Notes: a model not told the origin generated them from the letters alone. Counted from the stretch's first letter, positions 1 to 12,637 are shown. The stretch: 64,000 nt of DNA from Acanthosepion esculentum (GCA_964036315.1 OZ038498.1:6384278-6448277); one strand, 5' to 3'. Numbers and translations are program-made.

Positions 1-817
1 AAAGTATCTGCATCAATATGTGTTTGTATAGTGCTGATTTCTCAAGGGAGATTCTGGCCATAAGTCTTAAATGCTTACTGTCAAAAAGAGCACATAATGA
101 AATAAAAAAAAAAATGTTTGAATTTGGAAATGCGTTACAAATACAGTGATGACTTGAAAAGTTAAGTTTTCATCTGAAATCCTAATATGTGAGGAAACCA
201 GAAACATTGAAACATTGGGTTCTACATTAATGCTGTAGTTTTTAAGCACTCAAAAAAACACTTTACACTTGAAAGTTTTTTTGAACTTTAAATTAGTGTT
301 ATTACATCACTAAAAATGCAAGATTAATGTTGCAGTAATCACTGATTAGTTATGATAATATGAATAAGATGTAGTGACCAATGAGTGTTTATATTTCTAT
401 AGTCATACATATTTTACTTGGGAATAAATACACTGACCAGAGGTGACATTTAATGTTTAAATTTATCCAAAGATTAAATGCTACTCATAGACATAGGTCA
501 TATACAAAACAATTTGGAATTCTGTTTTGTAATTGAACTGGCATCATCACATAAAGGATTTTATTTCATAGGAACAAAATCTGCAGGTATGAATGTAGAT
601 TTTCTTTTGAAATAAAATGATAATGATGTCATTCATCAGCAAAACATCAAATTGAAGCTTTCCAAATTGTCTTCTTTACCATTCATTCAAAATCTAATCA
701 AACTTTATTCACATGCACACACATTAGAGAGAGAAGGAGAATTCTCAGTTCAACCAAGCTCTCACTTGGTCAAATTTTAAAAAGCATTTTAAGCTGAGAA
801 CTTTTCGGCACTCCCTT
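1..817. other. AT-rich unannotated stretch
   Basis: I see no convincing coding frame, RNA gene or recognisable repeat here. Short frames lack codon bias and known motifs. Confidence 0.6.
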
Positions 818-820
818 TTA

Positions 821-863
<43 letters not shown>
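818..863. repeat. (AT)n microsatellite
   Basis: An almost pure TA dinucleotide run with one early TATG interruption. It is one of many similar tracts in the window. Confidence 0.97.
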
Positions 864-866
<3 letters not shown>

Positions 867-938
867 CAAACATTTCATTGAATAATATACACATATTGTA
901 TCTACTTATTTTTATATGGATCCTTTCTGGTTGTCTAA

Positions 939-1180
939 TCAGCAGTTAAGATGGAATTCATCAAGGAAGGTGCTGTAGTTTTTTTTAATCCAAGTACTTT
1001 TGAACTTTTCAAAGACCATCTTCAGGGGTAAATTACAAATACAAACTTTTTGTAACTGATAAAATCTGCATTCCACAGTGATGGTGATTTTTAAAATCAC
1101 ATGCGAATACACTGTTATAGTTAGAATTTTAAATTTATCCATTATAGTTATGGAATGTTTTAGCAAATCAAGCGTTTCAA
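939..1180 (-). repeat. PLE terminal copy, downstream
   Basis: Read on the minus strand, this stretch closely resembles the plus-strand sequence at about 2135-2380: both contain the segment translating as KNYS..DEFH, and both share the bases TTTTTAAAAATCACCATCAC. It lies just downstream (minus sense) of the RT/endonuclease remnant at 1190-2130. I read it as a terminal-repeat-like copy of a Penelope-like element in direct orientation to the body. The assignment rests on its neighbours rather than on an independent match. Confidence 0.7.
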
Positions 1181-1189
1181 TATAAGGGA

Positions 1190-2130
1190 GCTAACTGGAA
1201 ATTGCTAGATATGTACGATGGCATTAAATGTTATATGCACTTTAATATGTTGCTGCTATATTTGTAAGAAGTTTTGTTGAGTGTTGGTTGCTTTTGATAT
1301 AAAGGACCTTGTGAATTTAAAGTCTTTGTTTATTATTTTCTTGGTTTAGTATATTGGTGTTGTCAACAAGTAGTGTTTTTAGATGTTTCAGTGTAGAAAT
1401 TTTTTTTTGTGCAGGAGCTAACTTTTGCATGGTTTATTAAATTTTGTATAATAGCGTTTTTGTAATAGGGCATTCATTTTTATACTTTAGAGTGCATGTG
1501 TTTATGCTGGTTGTTTTTTATATGGGGAGGTAGTAAATGTATTATTATTATTAGTGTCTATCAATACATCAATAAAAAGTATTTTATTATTAATGAAAGT
1601 ACATATGTGAAGTTAAGAACAGTTTTTTTAAAAGTTTTTTTGTATTTCATATATTTCATCTAGTTTTTTTAACTAAGAATATCATCTACATATCTTAGGT
1701 AGATGGAAGGTTTTTTTAGTGGTGTTAAATAACTTATTTTTAAGGTTAGTCATGTAAAAGTTACTAAATGTTGGTCCCAGAACTGAACTCCTGGAAATGC
1801 CATCATGTTGTACATAGATGTTATTTTGATGGTCATAGTGGAGAACGTCGGTGGTACAAGTCAAAAGTATTTTTTGTAATCTATTAAGTTTAATTTTTAG
1901 TCGCAGGAAAGGTTGATTGTTGTAAATATTTTTTACAATTATATCAATCATTTCTCTAACTGGGATATTAGTAAATAAATTTTCAATATCAATGTGGCTA
2001 TGGTTTCTTTATTAGGTTTTTGTGTTTTTAAGATTTGGATTAGTTCATGAGTTGATTTAATACTGTATTAACGAGGTTTAATTAATTTAATGCCATTTTA
2101 CATTTCTACCAATTTTTGGTCAGTTTCCTT
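1190..2130 (-). pseudogene. Penelope-like element RT and endonuclease remnant
   Basis: A decayed body of a Penelope-like retroelement, which normally encodes a reverse transcriptase fused to a GIY-YIG endonuclease. On the minus strand the RT motifs come in the expected order: motif A-like DIENLFTNIPVREM, motif B-like DGISRSSVLGPTFSNFYM, then motif C RYVDDIL, with the two catalytic Asp codons at 1681-1686. Motif C lies in a different frame from motif B, so there is a frameshift near 1700. Further downstream a segment reading LVDNTNILNQENNKQRL resembles the C-terminal part of PLE endonuclease domains, while the catalytic GIY-YIG core itself is not recognisable. Several stops break the frame, so it cannot make a full protein. 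PLE assignment is confident; the clade is not resolved. Confidence 0.88.
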
Positions 2131-2134
2131 ATAC

Positions 2135-2493
2135 TGAAATGCTTGTTTTGCAAAAAGATTCCATAACTACAAAGGACAAATTTCAAATTCTAAAATGGTT
2201 ATAACAGAGCATATTCATGTGTTTTTAAAAATCACCATCACAACAGAATACAGATTTTATTGCAGTTACAATAAGTTTGTCATTTTCCCCTGAATATGAT
2301 CTTAGAAAAGGTTGAAAGTACTTGTGTTAAAAAGAACTACAGTGCCTTAGTTGATGAATTTCATGTTAACATCAAGAAACTGATTAGACAACTGGAAAAG
2401 ATCAGTATAAAAATAAATAGATGCAATATGTCTGTATTATTCAATGAAACATGTTTGAATGAAGATATGCTGCCTAAATATATATATATATAA
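2135..2493 (+). repeat. PLE 5' segment, inverted copy
   Basis: The inverted counterpart of the 939-1180 copy. It includes an open stretch ending VLFNETCLNEDMLPKYIYI, close to the segment ending FNEMCMKEGLLPKYTNIYI at 47.8 kb, which I take as the N-terminal part of a PLE protein. Together the two copies flank the RT body in opposite orientation, an arrangement known for Penelope insertions. It ends in a short TA run at 2478-2492. Confidence 0.7.
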
Positions 2494-2835
2494 GAGATCA
2501 TAATGAGTGTGATTGGTAGTAAAACAGTGCTGGATGTATAATAACAGCACTAATATTTATATAGATAATCAAATATATATTTATTATTAGTAGTGTATAT
2601 ATACAGACACGTACAAAAGTAGTTATTATATAACATGTTAAAAACATAACTTCAAAGGTAACAAAACCTATAACATAACAAACACAGAAACGATTGTTTA
2701 CATAGAATAAATAAAATGAATAGTTAAAAAAAGCAACATATTTGCTTAGAAGAGGAATACTGCCCAAATGTCTGGATGTAGGAGAATGGTGTTGGTATAA
2801 AAAGTAGAATTGGTGTGTCTAGTTTAAAGGCTGGC
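2494..2835. other. Unannotated AT-rich stretch
   Basis: No recognisable gene or repeat. The minus-strand frame here is hydrophobic only because of base composition. Confidence 0.5.
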
Positions 2836-2920
2836 TGAGTTGTGTTCACTTTTGTACAAATAGCCTTGGGAAAGGTATGAATACATCTCTTCTACTCCGC
2901 CATCTATGGGTTAAATCACA
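2836..2920 (+). repeat. tRNA-SINE body fragment
   Basis: Matches the body of the SINEs at 4350, 25766 and 37034: CACTT..GTACAAATA, then CCTTGGGAAAGGTATGAAT, then CCATCTATGGGTTAA. The tRNA-like head is missing or too decayed to see. Confidence 0.75.
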
Positions 2921-4349
2921 GGACAGCATTGGTTGGCAACTCTCCCAAGAGAACGACAATTTTTAATTTAAAACCTGATTGGCATGGGACTGGCAACTAT
3001 GTAAAACCTACTTGCTATGGAGACCACAGCACCACCAACGAGTGTGGCTAGGCTGTGTCACTCTGTTTTACAAGGGAGTTTAAGGAAGTTGGTATATGCC
3101 ACTGTTAATTATGTCTGCAAGCATCTTGTTCTCTAAAAGTTTTTTTGGTAAGTTATTTTGAATAAGTTTTATTTTAAATGTCTTGCCGAGCCATTTACAA
3201 AAGACACTATTGAAGTAGTTAAATAAAATAAGTAAAAATATGACAAAAGTTTTTGGCACAAACAAATTCACAGTTTTGCCTCCAAATGCCAAAACATATA
3301 AAAATATCAACATCAGCTGAAAAAGTTGTTCCTTACAGCAAAAGTGCCAGTTTGCATCTAAATTCCTCTGCATTTGTTAGAGGCAGTTTATCTCAGGCAA
3401 AAGCTTTGCCATGTGGAACTGTGCCCAAAACCCTTTCTCCCTGGGGTTACCTGAAAGAATCAGCTACAGAAACTATTTGCAGTTTCAGTGCCAAAGCAAC
3501 AATGAACACATTATATTGTTAATCAGCAAGGATGTGTTGAAGGAATAAGTCTGTCACCTCTCTAGGAAAACTCTTGAAGAAACTGGCTTTTTAGAATAAA
3601 ATATTGTGGTCATTAAGATGTGTAGTGTGTTCCATACCTTTAAGAAGGATGCAATCAATTTGGGTATAAAAATGAATTTTGGTATAAATCTACATTTGTT
3701 GCAATCTTTTGACTTTCACTATCAATTTTGGCTTTTACATCAAAGATAAAAGCTGCAAGCATGAATTGCTTGACCTTAAATGCTGTTGGCAAATGTAGCT
3801 ATTAATTGCATCATAAAGTTTATAATTGTTCTTTTGTTTGGAAGGAATTTTAATACCGAGTTGACCTTTATAAGATTATAATTGAATTTTGTTAGGTATT
3901 TCAGTTGGTGGGTGGAAAATGATAATACTGTTTAGACTTGATACTTTGTCTGTTCTAACAATTATTATTACTATTATTATCCTTTATTAAATTATTCTAG
4001 CTGGTTAATTCTTTCATCTCCAAGTAGTAGAAAATACATATACTGACTTAACTCACTGAATTTATACAAACGTTTTATATTATCATATATTTGGTGTTTC
4101 TCTTTTTGCAATAAACTGCTACATAAAGTTTGTCTTTATAATGGACATGTCAAAACTTTCTAGAATGATCATATAAATCCAAGAGGTTTAGCTTTTATTA
4201 CAGTGAAAAAAGAATAACAGTTTTCTGGAAAAACTACATTGTATGCAAAAAGTAGTGAAGACACATTCACTGAGTGGAAGTTACTGTTGGTATTTGGAAA
4301 TGCTTAAAAAAAAGACTTAAAATTTGCTTTAAGAATAAACATTTTTTCA
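2921..4349. other. Unannotated stretch
   Basis: Contains an 89-residue plus-strand open frame (3253-3522) and an overlapping 97-residue minus-strand frame. I recognise neither. No splice or promoter context supports them. Confidence 0.5.
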
Positions 4350-4716
4350 CACAATCACCAAAGTTAAGCAACATCAAGCTTGGTCAGTATCTAGATGGGT
4401 GAATACCAGGTGCTGTTATCTTTGCTTGTGCAGGTGTCATGTAATGGATAATTGCTCAGACTTGTTAATTGAATCTGTGTTCCAATTCATGTTGGGTTCA
4501 TTATATTCACTTATGTACAAATACCCTTGGGAAAAGTATGAATCTGTATATTCTCCCTTCCATCTATGGGTTAATTAGTAAGACTTGTATCACTAAACAA
4601 TTATTATCTCTCCCCACCCACCAAAAAATATCTTACAATCTAAAAATATTTTCTGGCTTTAAATAACCTGTAAAGGATTCGTAAACTGTAGGAAATGAAT
4701 CAATCAATCAATGTTC
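4350..4716 (+). repeat. 5S-tRNA dimeric SINE
   Basis: A short retroposon of three joined parts. Bases 4350-4416 follow the 3' half of 5S rRNA, including AAGTTAAGCAAC (box A region) and TCTAGATGGGTGAATACC (box C region, with an internal deletion). Next comes a tRNA-like part with a TGTAATGGATAA box A and TGTTCCAATTC box B. Then the SINE body TTCACTTATGTACAAATACCC follows, shared with the tRNA-only SINEs at 25766 and 6840. The 3' end is a short ATCA/AATC simple repeat near 4700. The copy at 37034 has the same order along its whole length, so the fusion is a repeat family and not a chance junction. Confidence 0.88.
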
Positions 4717-6320
4717 CTGTATAAAGATAAAAAATTTAAACTGCATATCAGAGAGAATGACAGATATTTAAAATGAACTTTGGATATACCAGTAACCAAT
4801 TTTCTACCACCCGATTGCCGTATGTGTCAGTAAGATAAAAACAGCATATTATTTTTTGTTAATTTTATATGTAAACACATTTTTCTGTTTTATAAAAACA
4901 ATTTCTTTTCCACTTGTATGAGATTGGATCAATAAATCAGTAGCCTGGCATAGTTATAACCTGATTGTCGACCTGATATTTACTCGATATAATGTTCAGT
5001 CTATGAGATTTTAAGAGCCTTTTAATACACGTAAAAGAATAACATTATTCTTTTTATTTCCTTAGCCATTCACAACCTTTTTTTCAAGCATAGAAATGTC
5101 TCAAAATAAACACGTTTAACTTGGATCCTCCCAAGATCTATTATTTTTTTTTTCAAAAGCATTCTGACAGTTTGAAATGATTTCATTTCTTATGTTTATC
5201 AAACCATTCACTTATATTCTGTCCTTTTCATCTTCTCCTCCATATTTCAATTTCTGCTTCTCTTTCTCTTATTATATTCTTTCTCTCTTTTATACTTAAT
5301 ATAAAGTTTTTATAGTGTTTGAAATTTCTTCTTAGTTTTAAATTTTTACAGCCGCTGTATTAAATGAAGGTCAGCAAAATTAATGAATCCAGTTAACAAT
5401 GGCCTTGCCAAGCTGCTGAAGAAACCAAATAAGATATAGATTTCTTCTTCTTTTTTTTTGTTTTTTAGATATTTTGTTCTTACATTTCTTTCTTTTTTTT
5501 TCTTTATAAGCTATTAAAAAGTTGAATGATGAATATGACAGTTTCTTAAATTTCTGTTCATTGTTTCTTTTAATCCTGATCACAGTTTTCTTTGTAAGTT
5601 TAAATAAAATAAAAAATTATGTTTCATCGTTGTTAACAAATGAGTTAAGGTTGTAGCCTATTTTTTGTGATGTTTTAGAGCTTAAAATATTTACCATATC
5701 CATTGCAGGGATGCTATTTTGGGTCTTCAGCTCCAGGAATAGTAGCTGAAACCCCAAATAGCGTAGATAGGCGCCAAAAGGCCATCGATTATTTATAAAT
5801 GCAGCCTAGACTTGATAAACACTTTACTCTCCTTTTATTGCTTTTTATATTTAGTAATGTAATTATCTGAAAACTCTTGGTTGGCTCAACCGTTCTTTTG
5901 TTTTGGGGGAAGAACATGCTACTCTTGTGTTTTGTTTCTCTAAAAATATTTATAGATGTTCTATTACTTGGATGCGAAATATGGATCTATGGTAATTATT
6001 CATTGTTATTTTTGTCTTCAAAGTAAAACATTTGAGATTTTTCCAGATAAAGTGCAGTGAGATAAAAAAAAAATATATTTTATGTGTATGTATGACTGAA
6101 TGATATATGGAATATTATAGCCTAAAAACTGTATTTTGCATCTCAACAGACTAACCCTATTCACAATATTTAATATTTATTTCTGATGATTTTTATGGAA
6201 AACCGTAGGGATTCTTGGCTTTTATAATTAATGTTCTGTCTGTGTTTGTACATAGGAGCATACATGTCTGAAAATATACATATAGATACATATATAGAAG
6301 ACAAAGATTTTAGACGAGAT

Positions 6321-6321
<1 letters not shown>
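4717..6321. other. Unannotated stretch with a small hairpin
   Basis: No gene recognised. A 20-bp imperfect inverted repeat sits at about 5713-5733 and 5746-5766 (GCTATTTTGGG versus CCCCAAATAGC), possibly a decayed fold-back end. Confidence 0.5.
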
Positions 6322-6389
<68 letters not shown>

Positions 6390-6511
6390 TGTGAATATAA
6401 ACTAAATTATGAGATATAAGTAACTGTATATGTGTTTGCTAGCATGCATATGCAGATAAGCAAATAAATATTTATTTAATTTATGGTGCAAACAAAACAG
6501 TGCTTAATGTA

Positions 6512-6546
<35 letters not shown>
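6322..6546. repeat. Two (AT)n microsatellites
   Basis: Pure TA runs at 6322-6386 and 6520-6546, separated by about 130 bp of AT-rich sequence without features. Confidence 0.95.
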
Positions 6547-6555
<9 letters not shown>

Positions 6556-6839
6556 GAAAGAGGAAAAACTATTCTTAACCGACACATTTCATGGCAAATG
6601 TAAGGATTTATTTTGTTGCACATGTTTATATACAAAACAAGTATGTCATTGGTTTATCAAGGCTTTTAAATTTGAAAATGTTCATGAATATTCATCAGGT
6701 GGTTGAAAGGTCAGTCAAACATATGGAGGACACAAAGTGCTATAATTCAAAGTCTCGGAAAACAAAAGTATATATATTATGCCTCTAAATTCCTTGAGGA
6801 ACATAGAGCTGCAAGATGTTGTTGCGGTTTCTGTAACAA

Positions 6840-7111
6840 GCCACTTTTTAAGTAAGTAGGTTGTCAGCCTACTGCACAACCCCCAACCTGGAGGATCAGG
6901 TTTTGAATTCGGAGTTGTCCTTCTCCTAGACCAGTTGCCACCCAAGGCTATAGAACCTGGTCTGTACCATTATTTACCCATAGCTGGGGGGATAAGAAGA
7001 GGATTCATATCTTTCCCAAGGGTTTTAGCACATAAGTGAATGTAATGGAATTCGAACTCGGCTCTCTGATTTCTCAATCCGAGCCGCTATCCATTACTCC
7101 ACCATGTATCC
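6840..7111 (-). repeat. tRNA-derived SINE
   Basis: Minus-strand SINE with a well-kept tRNA-like head near 7110-7045: a box A like GGAGTAATGGATAGCGG and a box B GAGTTCGAATTCC close to the RNA polymerase III consensus. The body TTCACTTATGTGCTAAAACC and CCCTTGGGAAAGATATGAAT follows. Past the body, toward 6840, it carries a further segment (TAGCCTTGGGTGGCAACTGG) also seen in the copy at 25235, so these two are longer than the 25766 copy. No tRNA acceptor pairing is expected, so it is not a functional tRNA gene. Confidence 0.88.
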
Positions 7112-7959
7112 CTAAGACAGAAGTAAGCGTGTAATATTCAAGGAATATTTTATTTTTAATAAATTTAAATTTAATCAATATTCATTTATTTAAAAAAAAT
7201 AATCCATCATATTTATTTTTAGCATATGAATTTTTTGAAACTATTTCTAAATCTTTGATTGTCTGTCAATCCTTCCGCCTCATTATTCTCTTCCCCTGCA
7301 CCTATGAGTTTAAGAATCACTGCATTAGAGCAGGGCTTTCGATTTCTTATACTAGGTGTTACCTAAAATTTAATACCCACCTGCCTTAAAATTACCATTA
7401 GCCAGCAAGATAGATTATGCAAAAAGAGCTGAAATTTTTTAAAACTCTTGAGCTCCTAAATTAGTTTTGGAAAAGGTATGAAGCCTTCAATTTTTGGCTA
7501 TTTTTAAAATCAAACCTTTTGGACACAAACCTTTGGTCTACAGAGTAGATATGTTTTGTTTTCTTGCCTCCAATTTTTCTCTATATGTAAAGAATATGCT
7601 AGGGAACTTAAAACAAATTATAAAGAAAAACAAAGATTTAGAAGAGATCAGTATATTTTCAAGAATCTTTGTATGCAAATTCAGCTTAGAAAAACAGGAA
7701 AAGTTTATCCAATCAAACTGCCCTCAGCTTTGAGGATGATATTGATGCAGCCTCAGAAGTGATTGCATGACCATCAGGTAGATCTTCATGTTGACCATCC
7801 TTTCCCTGGTATTGTAGGGCTACTGGTTGGCCTCCTACTATATGATGCCACAGACTTAATGGTCCAGGGAATTCAAATCAGGAGAGAAAGCAGGCCTTAT
7901 GTTGTGGGTGATTGTGAACATCACAAAAACATGAAATATGTTCTGGGACACTATCTAAT
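7112..7959. other. Unannotated stretch upstream of LINE
   Basis: No recognisable gene. Frames at 7494-7733 and 7763-7972 lack known motifs. The right end may include decayed 5' sequence of the LINE that starts to be recognisable near 7960. Confidence 0.45.
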
Positions 7960-9595
7960 AGAATTCTTGTAATTAAAATGAAAGGGAAGCCTTTTAACAC
8001 ACGGCCATTGTTGTTGTATATACACCAAATTGCAGATGCAGAAATCGAAAAGTTAGACAAGCCAATGATCAAAATGTAAAATACAGGAAATTATAGACGC
8101 AGAGAAGCCCAGGAGAAGAAACAAAGAACCAAATTGAATGCATAATGATCAATAAGAGATTTAGGAATGCAGTTTGACACTAAAAGATTTACTCAAGTGC
8201 CAACTGCAGGATCGACCACCTTCCAGTGAATGTAACCTTAGAGTGAAACTATAGAAATTGAAGAGAATCAAAGAAGTACCAAATTGCAATACAACAAACT
8301 CCTGAATGTTTTGAATTTGAAGAAGAAATATACGAACAGTTCTAAAAGCAGATACATTGAACTAACTAAGAATGGAAATTCAAAGTGGGACATCTTAAAA
8401 GAAGCTTTAGCAACATCAGGAAATGAGATGATCCCAAGGAAAAATGGAATAGATGACAGGTGAAATTCATGACATGATAAAAAGGAGACAGAAAATAATG
8501 CCAAGGTATGGCACAGATAATAGGATATTATATAAAGAAATTAGGAACAAGTGCTGGCAGGTAAAAGAGGAATATTTAAACGAAAAATAGAAGGAATGAG
8601 TATTACAGATAAAACAGATATGCATACAAGAATAAGAAAACTAAAAGGACAAAAGACATCCTCATCAACTGGATGCATAAAATCCAACGATCAGAATGAT
8701 ACTAGAGAAATGATGAATACTTAAAAGATGGAATGAATATATCGGAGAACTTTTTCACAATGAAAGAGGACAACTGGCAATACACAAAACTATCAAAGAC
8801 GCAGAAATATTAAAATTTGAAGTGAAATCGACATTTGGTCAAATTGAACAAAAACAAAGCAGCAGGACCCCCCCCCCCCGGATTTGAATAGAGATGCTGG
8901 CAGCCTTAGATGATTTCAGCATTGACAAGATTAGAGATATAATAAATGAAATATACGACCAAACTAAATCCATTTTCATAGTGCACCTTTCGCATTAATT
9001 TGCAACTTGTTTTTTTAGTTCAGTTTTGTTAAAGACATTGCAACAAGTAATGTGGTATATTTATAATCAGAATGATATAAGAAAGAGCAAAATATGAATG
9101 CAAAGGCATGTATATTTATGGTTTATAGATTATGTGAGAGCGTCTGATGGCGTACGTCACAAAGAACTGTTGGAACTGCTAGGTAAGCTTGATTATTTGG
9201 GAAGGATATTAAAATAATAGAGAACTTAAGTTGCATGCTGTTAGAAAATGGATTCAGTAAATATACAAAAATAGAAAGAGGCATAAGACAAAGATGTATT
9301 TTCTCACCAGACCTATATTCAAACTTTACAGTAAAGCAAATTCTGAGAGAATTAAAAAAAAAAAAAAAAACCCAGAATTTATGCTTTTCAGCTAAAGGAA
9401 CAACCTGACATGTGAACTGCAAATTGGAGATACCAAAATCAAGTAAGCACGAAAATTTAAATATTTATGTTTTAACACAGGATGAAAAATGCAATACAGA
9501 AATCTGAAGGTTTATTGGGATAGCAAAAGATGCCTTCCAAAAGCTAAGCAAAGTATTAAGAAACCGGAAAATGTTATGGCAGGAGAAAAATGACT
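7960..9595 (+). pseudogene. RTE-like LINE, endonuclease and RT remnant
   Basis: A long, decayed non-LTR retrotransposon body. The C-terminal part of an apurinic-type endonuclease is visible as NQIECIMINKRFRNAV near 8130-8175. A linker with KNKAAGP follows near 8850. RT motifs then appear: FIDYVRASDGVRHKELLELL near 9124-9185 (motif A region) and IRQRCIFSPDLYSNF near 9280 (motif B region). Past the RT, KCNTEI and IAKDAFQKLSKVLRNRK near 9490-9570 match the C-terminal region of other copies here (62.0 kb). Frames change repeatedly, stops are frequent, and the YADD region is lost. A C10 run at 8872 sits inside the frame. The clade call (RTE-like) is from memory. Confidence 0.85.
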
Positions 9596-9735
9596 GGAGC
9601 TGATATGCCAGGTCAGGACCAATAACGTTGCAGATTCTTTTTTTATTTTATCAAGAATTTCTAAATATATAGCAGAAGCACTAGACCAGATATAAATAAT
9701 GAAGTGAAAGCCATATTGAGCATATATTCTTGTTT
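9596..9735 (-). pseudogene. CR1/Jockey-like LINE fragment
   Basis: On the minus strand this reads ..IFRNS.. then RICNVIGPDLAYQL, matching the segment before the C-terminus of the LINE family at 21.3 and 39.7 kb (AATCTGCAATGTTATTGGTC). It directly abuts the oppositely oriented RTE-like LINE. Confidence 0.7.
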
Positions 9736-10879
9736 AGTCTGTAGCTGAGATAAAAGTGATGACATTGAAGACAACAGAGATTAAACAAGCCAGTAAGCAA
9801 CACATGTCAACATAACGGTTGTGCTTCTGACTCTCTATTATTTGTTTTGAAGATTAAATCAATTTCTTTTCTTTCTTTCGGAATCATTGAAGGAATGAGA
9901 AATAGTCACTATTTTTTTAAAAGTATTACATGTTGTTACACCAGCAATTACATGCTACTTCTCATTTAATTAATAAAATTTTCTTCTCTGCATCAATGTT
10001 GTTGATTGACGTCTTTTAGTCTGATGATTACTCATTGATGTAGAGAATTAATCCAGTGTTGAAGCATATGGTAGAATTACATACTTGATTTGTAATTTAA
10101 GCCTACACACCGAGCATAGATATACACAATGGCATGTTTTCTGCACCTAATATATTAGATATAAGCAGTATACACACACACACACACACATATATATAAA
10201 ATCATCATTCACGTTTGCATATTTGTGTGTGTGTGCGCGTGTGGACTGTGTATCATATACAATATTCAGTTTTCTTGGCAAACGATACTTTTTATTGGCA
10301 GGAGCTAAGAAAGAAAGGTCGTATCATTTGGGGCCATTTTTTGGCACTGTATGCTTGGTGGTTGGCTCCAAAGTCGAACATATTTAAAGTCAAACAGAAA
10401 GCACCTTACATGGTTGCAATGCTTTTCTCACTTTCTATGCAGTCTTTTCTTGTTCACGACCAAACATTAAGAACAGGAAAGTTTTCTTTCTCTTTGTTTT
10501 TCTTGATTTCTATCAGAGCAGATTGCAACAAAGCTTTGTCTACACATCTTTGTACATGGTTTCCGTATTGAGTAAAAGATTTAAAAATAGTATATCTACA
10601 TATGATTATATACAAGAGGTGTCTGGAAATAAAGTGCAGCTAAGCATAATTCAGACGGAATTAAACCTTGTGAAAGCTGTAAATGCAACACAACAGGGGA
10701 GTATGCAATGCCCCTCATAACAGCCTGAAAAACCTTAATATTGAGTGCATGTACATGGGAGATGCCAACAAAGATGACTGCCAACATAAAATGGTGCACA
10801 AACGTAGAGGTGCTAGATGTAATAAAGGTAAAAATGCAAGAGTGGATCCTCGAGCAGTTGGATGAAGAATGGTAGTACC
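9736..10879. other. Unannotated stretch with (AC)n
   Basis: Holds an (AC)n tract at about 10172-10190 followed by TATATA, and a TG-rich run near 10225. The 118-residue frame at 10215-10571 has no recognisable motif. The right end may contain the decayed N-terminal part of the mariner copy that follows. Confidence 0.5.
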
Positions 10880-11280
10880 ACCACATAGATGTTGTTTTGT
10901 TCAGTTTCTAGAACAACACGGGAGCTGACGGCTTTTTCTAGAGCGCTTGATTAAGGATAATGAGACCAGAGGGCATCATGTTAGTCCAAACACAGGCGTT
11001 GATTCCATGGCCTGGAAGCATCTGTTGTCACTGACCCTTCTACCAATTCAAAGTTCAACAGCCAGCAAAGGAATTGATGGTGACTGTGTTCTGGAATGCA
11101 AAAGGCGTGCTGTTTGTGAACTTCAGACAGCATGGGCAAACAGTCAATGCAATCAGATACTGTGAAACACTGGACGGTCTGAGGAAAGCTGTCTGCCAAA
11201 AGTGACTACGGCATTTGTATCAGAATGACAATACTCCTGCATGCACACAGCGCTAACCTTTGTCCTAACCTGCCTTTTCA
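10880..11280 (+). pseudogene. mariner-family transposase remnant
   Basis: The C-terminal half of a mariner (IS630/Tc1/mariner superfamily) DDD transposase, which cuts and pastes at TA sites. Recognisable pieces are FLERLIKDNETRGHHVSP near 10930-10985, then after a frameshift KELMVTVFWNAKGVLFVNF near 11068-11124, then RYCETLDGLRKAV near 11155-11195. The Asp normally expected in the segment around VTVFWDA is Asn here, and the HDNA(R)PH-type segment is reduced to YQNDNTPACT. Frameshift and stops make it inactive. No terminal inverted repeats were found. Confidence 0.82.
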
Positions 11281-11899
11281 GATTATCAGCATTTTCAACT
11301 CTTCTGAGATGCAAGGTTGCTTAATTCTATAATGTTTGAGTGCAATATTTATGCATTCGTGCAGTGCTATAACCTTAATAGTGAATACAGGAAATAGCTG
11401 CATATTTGTTGCTGGTAACATATACACAATGTTTTATTTGAATAAGGTATATTTTGGCAACAAGTATTAATTCAAAGAAGTTTAATTGAAAAGACCCAAC
11501 AACATCTGTCTGTTTAATCTCTCTATACTTTTCCAACTTTCAGATAAGATGTTGAATATTATGTTCAAAGTTGTTGATAAACTGTCTGAAGTTCATTTTT
11601 TTTTTTTTTTTTCCCCAAGTACTTTTGACTTTCCAGTCATCATCATTAAATGACGTGGTGTCTGTCTGGCAGTTTTAACTCCTTTGTCTGCATCTTGGTA
11701 TTCATTAGACCACTTCCAACGTCCATCGTTCTAACATGACGTCATGTGTAACTGCTATTGGCAATGAGGTAGTACAAAAAGAATGCGGTTTATTTATTTT
11801 ATTTTATCAATTTATTTGTTAATTTTTAATACTAATGTGTGCATTTCAAGATACTATAATGTGGGCTGTTTATTTTGTAAAATAATAACTTAAAGGGTT

Positions 11900-12520
11900 T
11901 TGAGTCTTTCTTTGCAACTGGTACTATATAGTATTTTGGTGTTGTTAACTAACATTTGTCTTATGTTGATAGTGACATTTTGGGCAAAAGTACTTGAACA
12001 AAATATGAGCTTTTGACAATCTCAGCTTCAGCTTCCAAATTTAATGTTACTTACTGTAGGTTTTATCGCTCCCCAGAGATCTTTATTTGATTATTTCCTA
12101 TTCTCATATACATCTCTTTTAATGTGGGACCACAAGCTTTCTTTTCGATTAATATCTGGTGAGGCTGGAGGCCATTCCATTAATTTGGTATTTTGAAACC
12201 TTCTTTGACAAGGTGGACAATAGCCAGCATTGCAGAATATGAAGAATTTTCTGCTATTAATATACTCCTTACTTTAAAGTTTCCTTGTTATGATCAGTAC
12301 CACTCAAAAAACATTTTGTTCAAGAACTTAGAATAATTCTGTGCATTTATCTTGATACCATCATCAAGTTTGAATGGACCTATAATTTTATTACCTACAA
12401 TATGAGCTCAACACATTACCCCACCTCTTATCGTACAAGTTGACTATTTCCATGAAGTTCCGAGACAAATTTCTCTCCATCCAAAGCAATTACCCCAACC
12501 ATATCTTCCACTATAAACTG
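11900..12520 (-). pseudogene. Tc1-like transposase remnant
   Basis: Minus-strand DDE/D-type transposase fragment. In order it shows GGVMC, KIIGPFKLDDGIKINAQNY, NAGYCPPCQ in the position usually held by QDNAPCH, and WPPASPDINRKESLWSHIKR, the typical C-terminal block before the end of Tc1-like proteins. Stops interrupt the frame in several places and the second catalytic segment is altered. Orientation is opposite to the mariner remnant just upstream. Element ends were not located. Confidence 0.8.
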
Positions 12521-12637
12521 ATGGATTGTAAGATGGAAACAAAGTGGAATGTGCTGTAATTCTCAACAAGACAAAACAAAGCAAAGCGACTCCCAGATGG
12601 ATCTTCCATATAGAGTGTTGAAATATGAGTCATTGAT

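Noticed and set aside
3080..3522. Overlapping 97- and 89-residue frames on opposite strands
   Set aside because: Neither shows a known motif; mutual overlap suggests chance.
10215..10571. 118-residue plus-strand frame
   Set aside because: Starts in a TG-rich repeat and shows no recognisable domain; likely chance.
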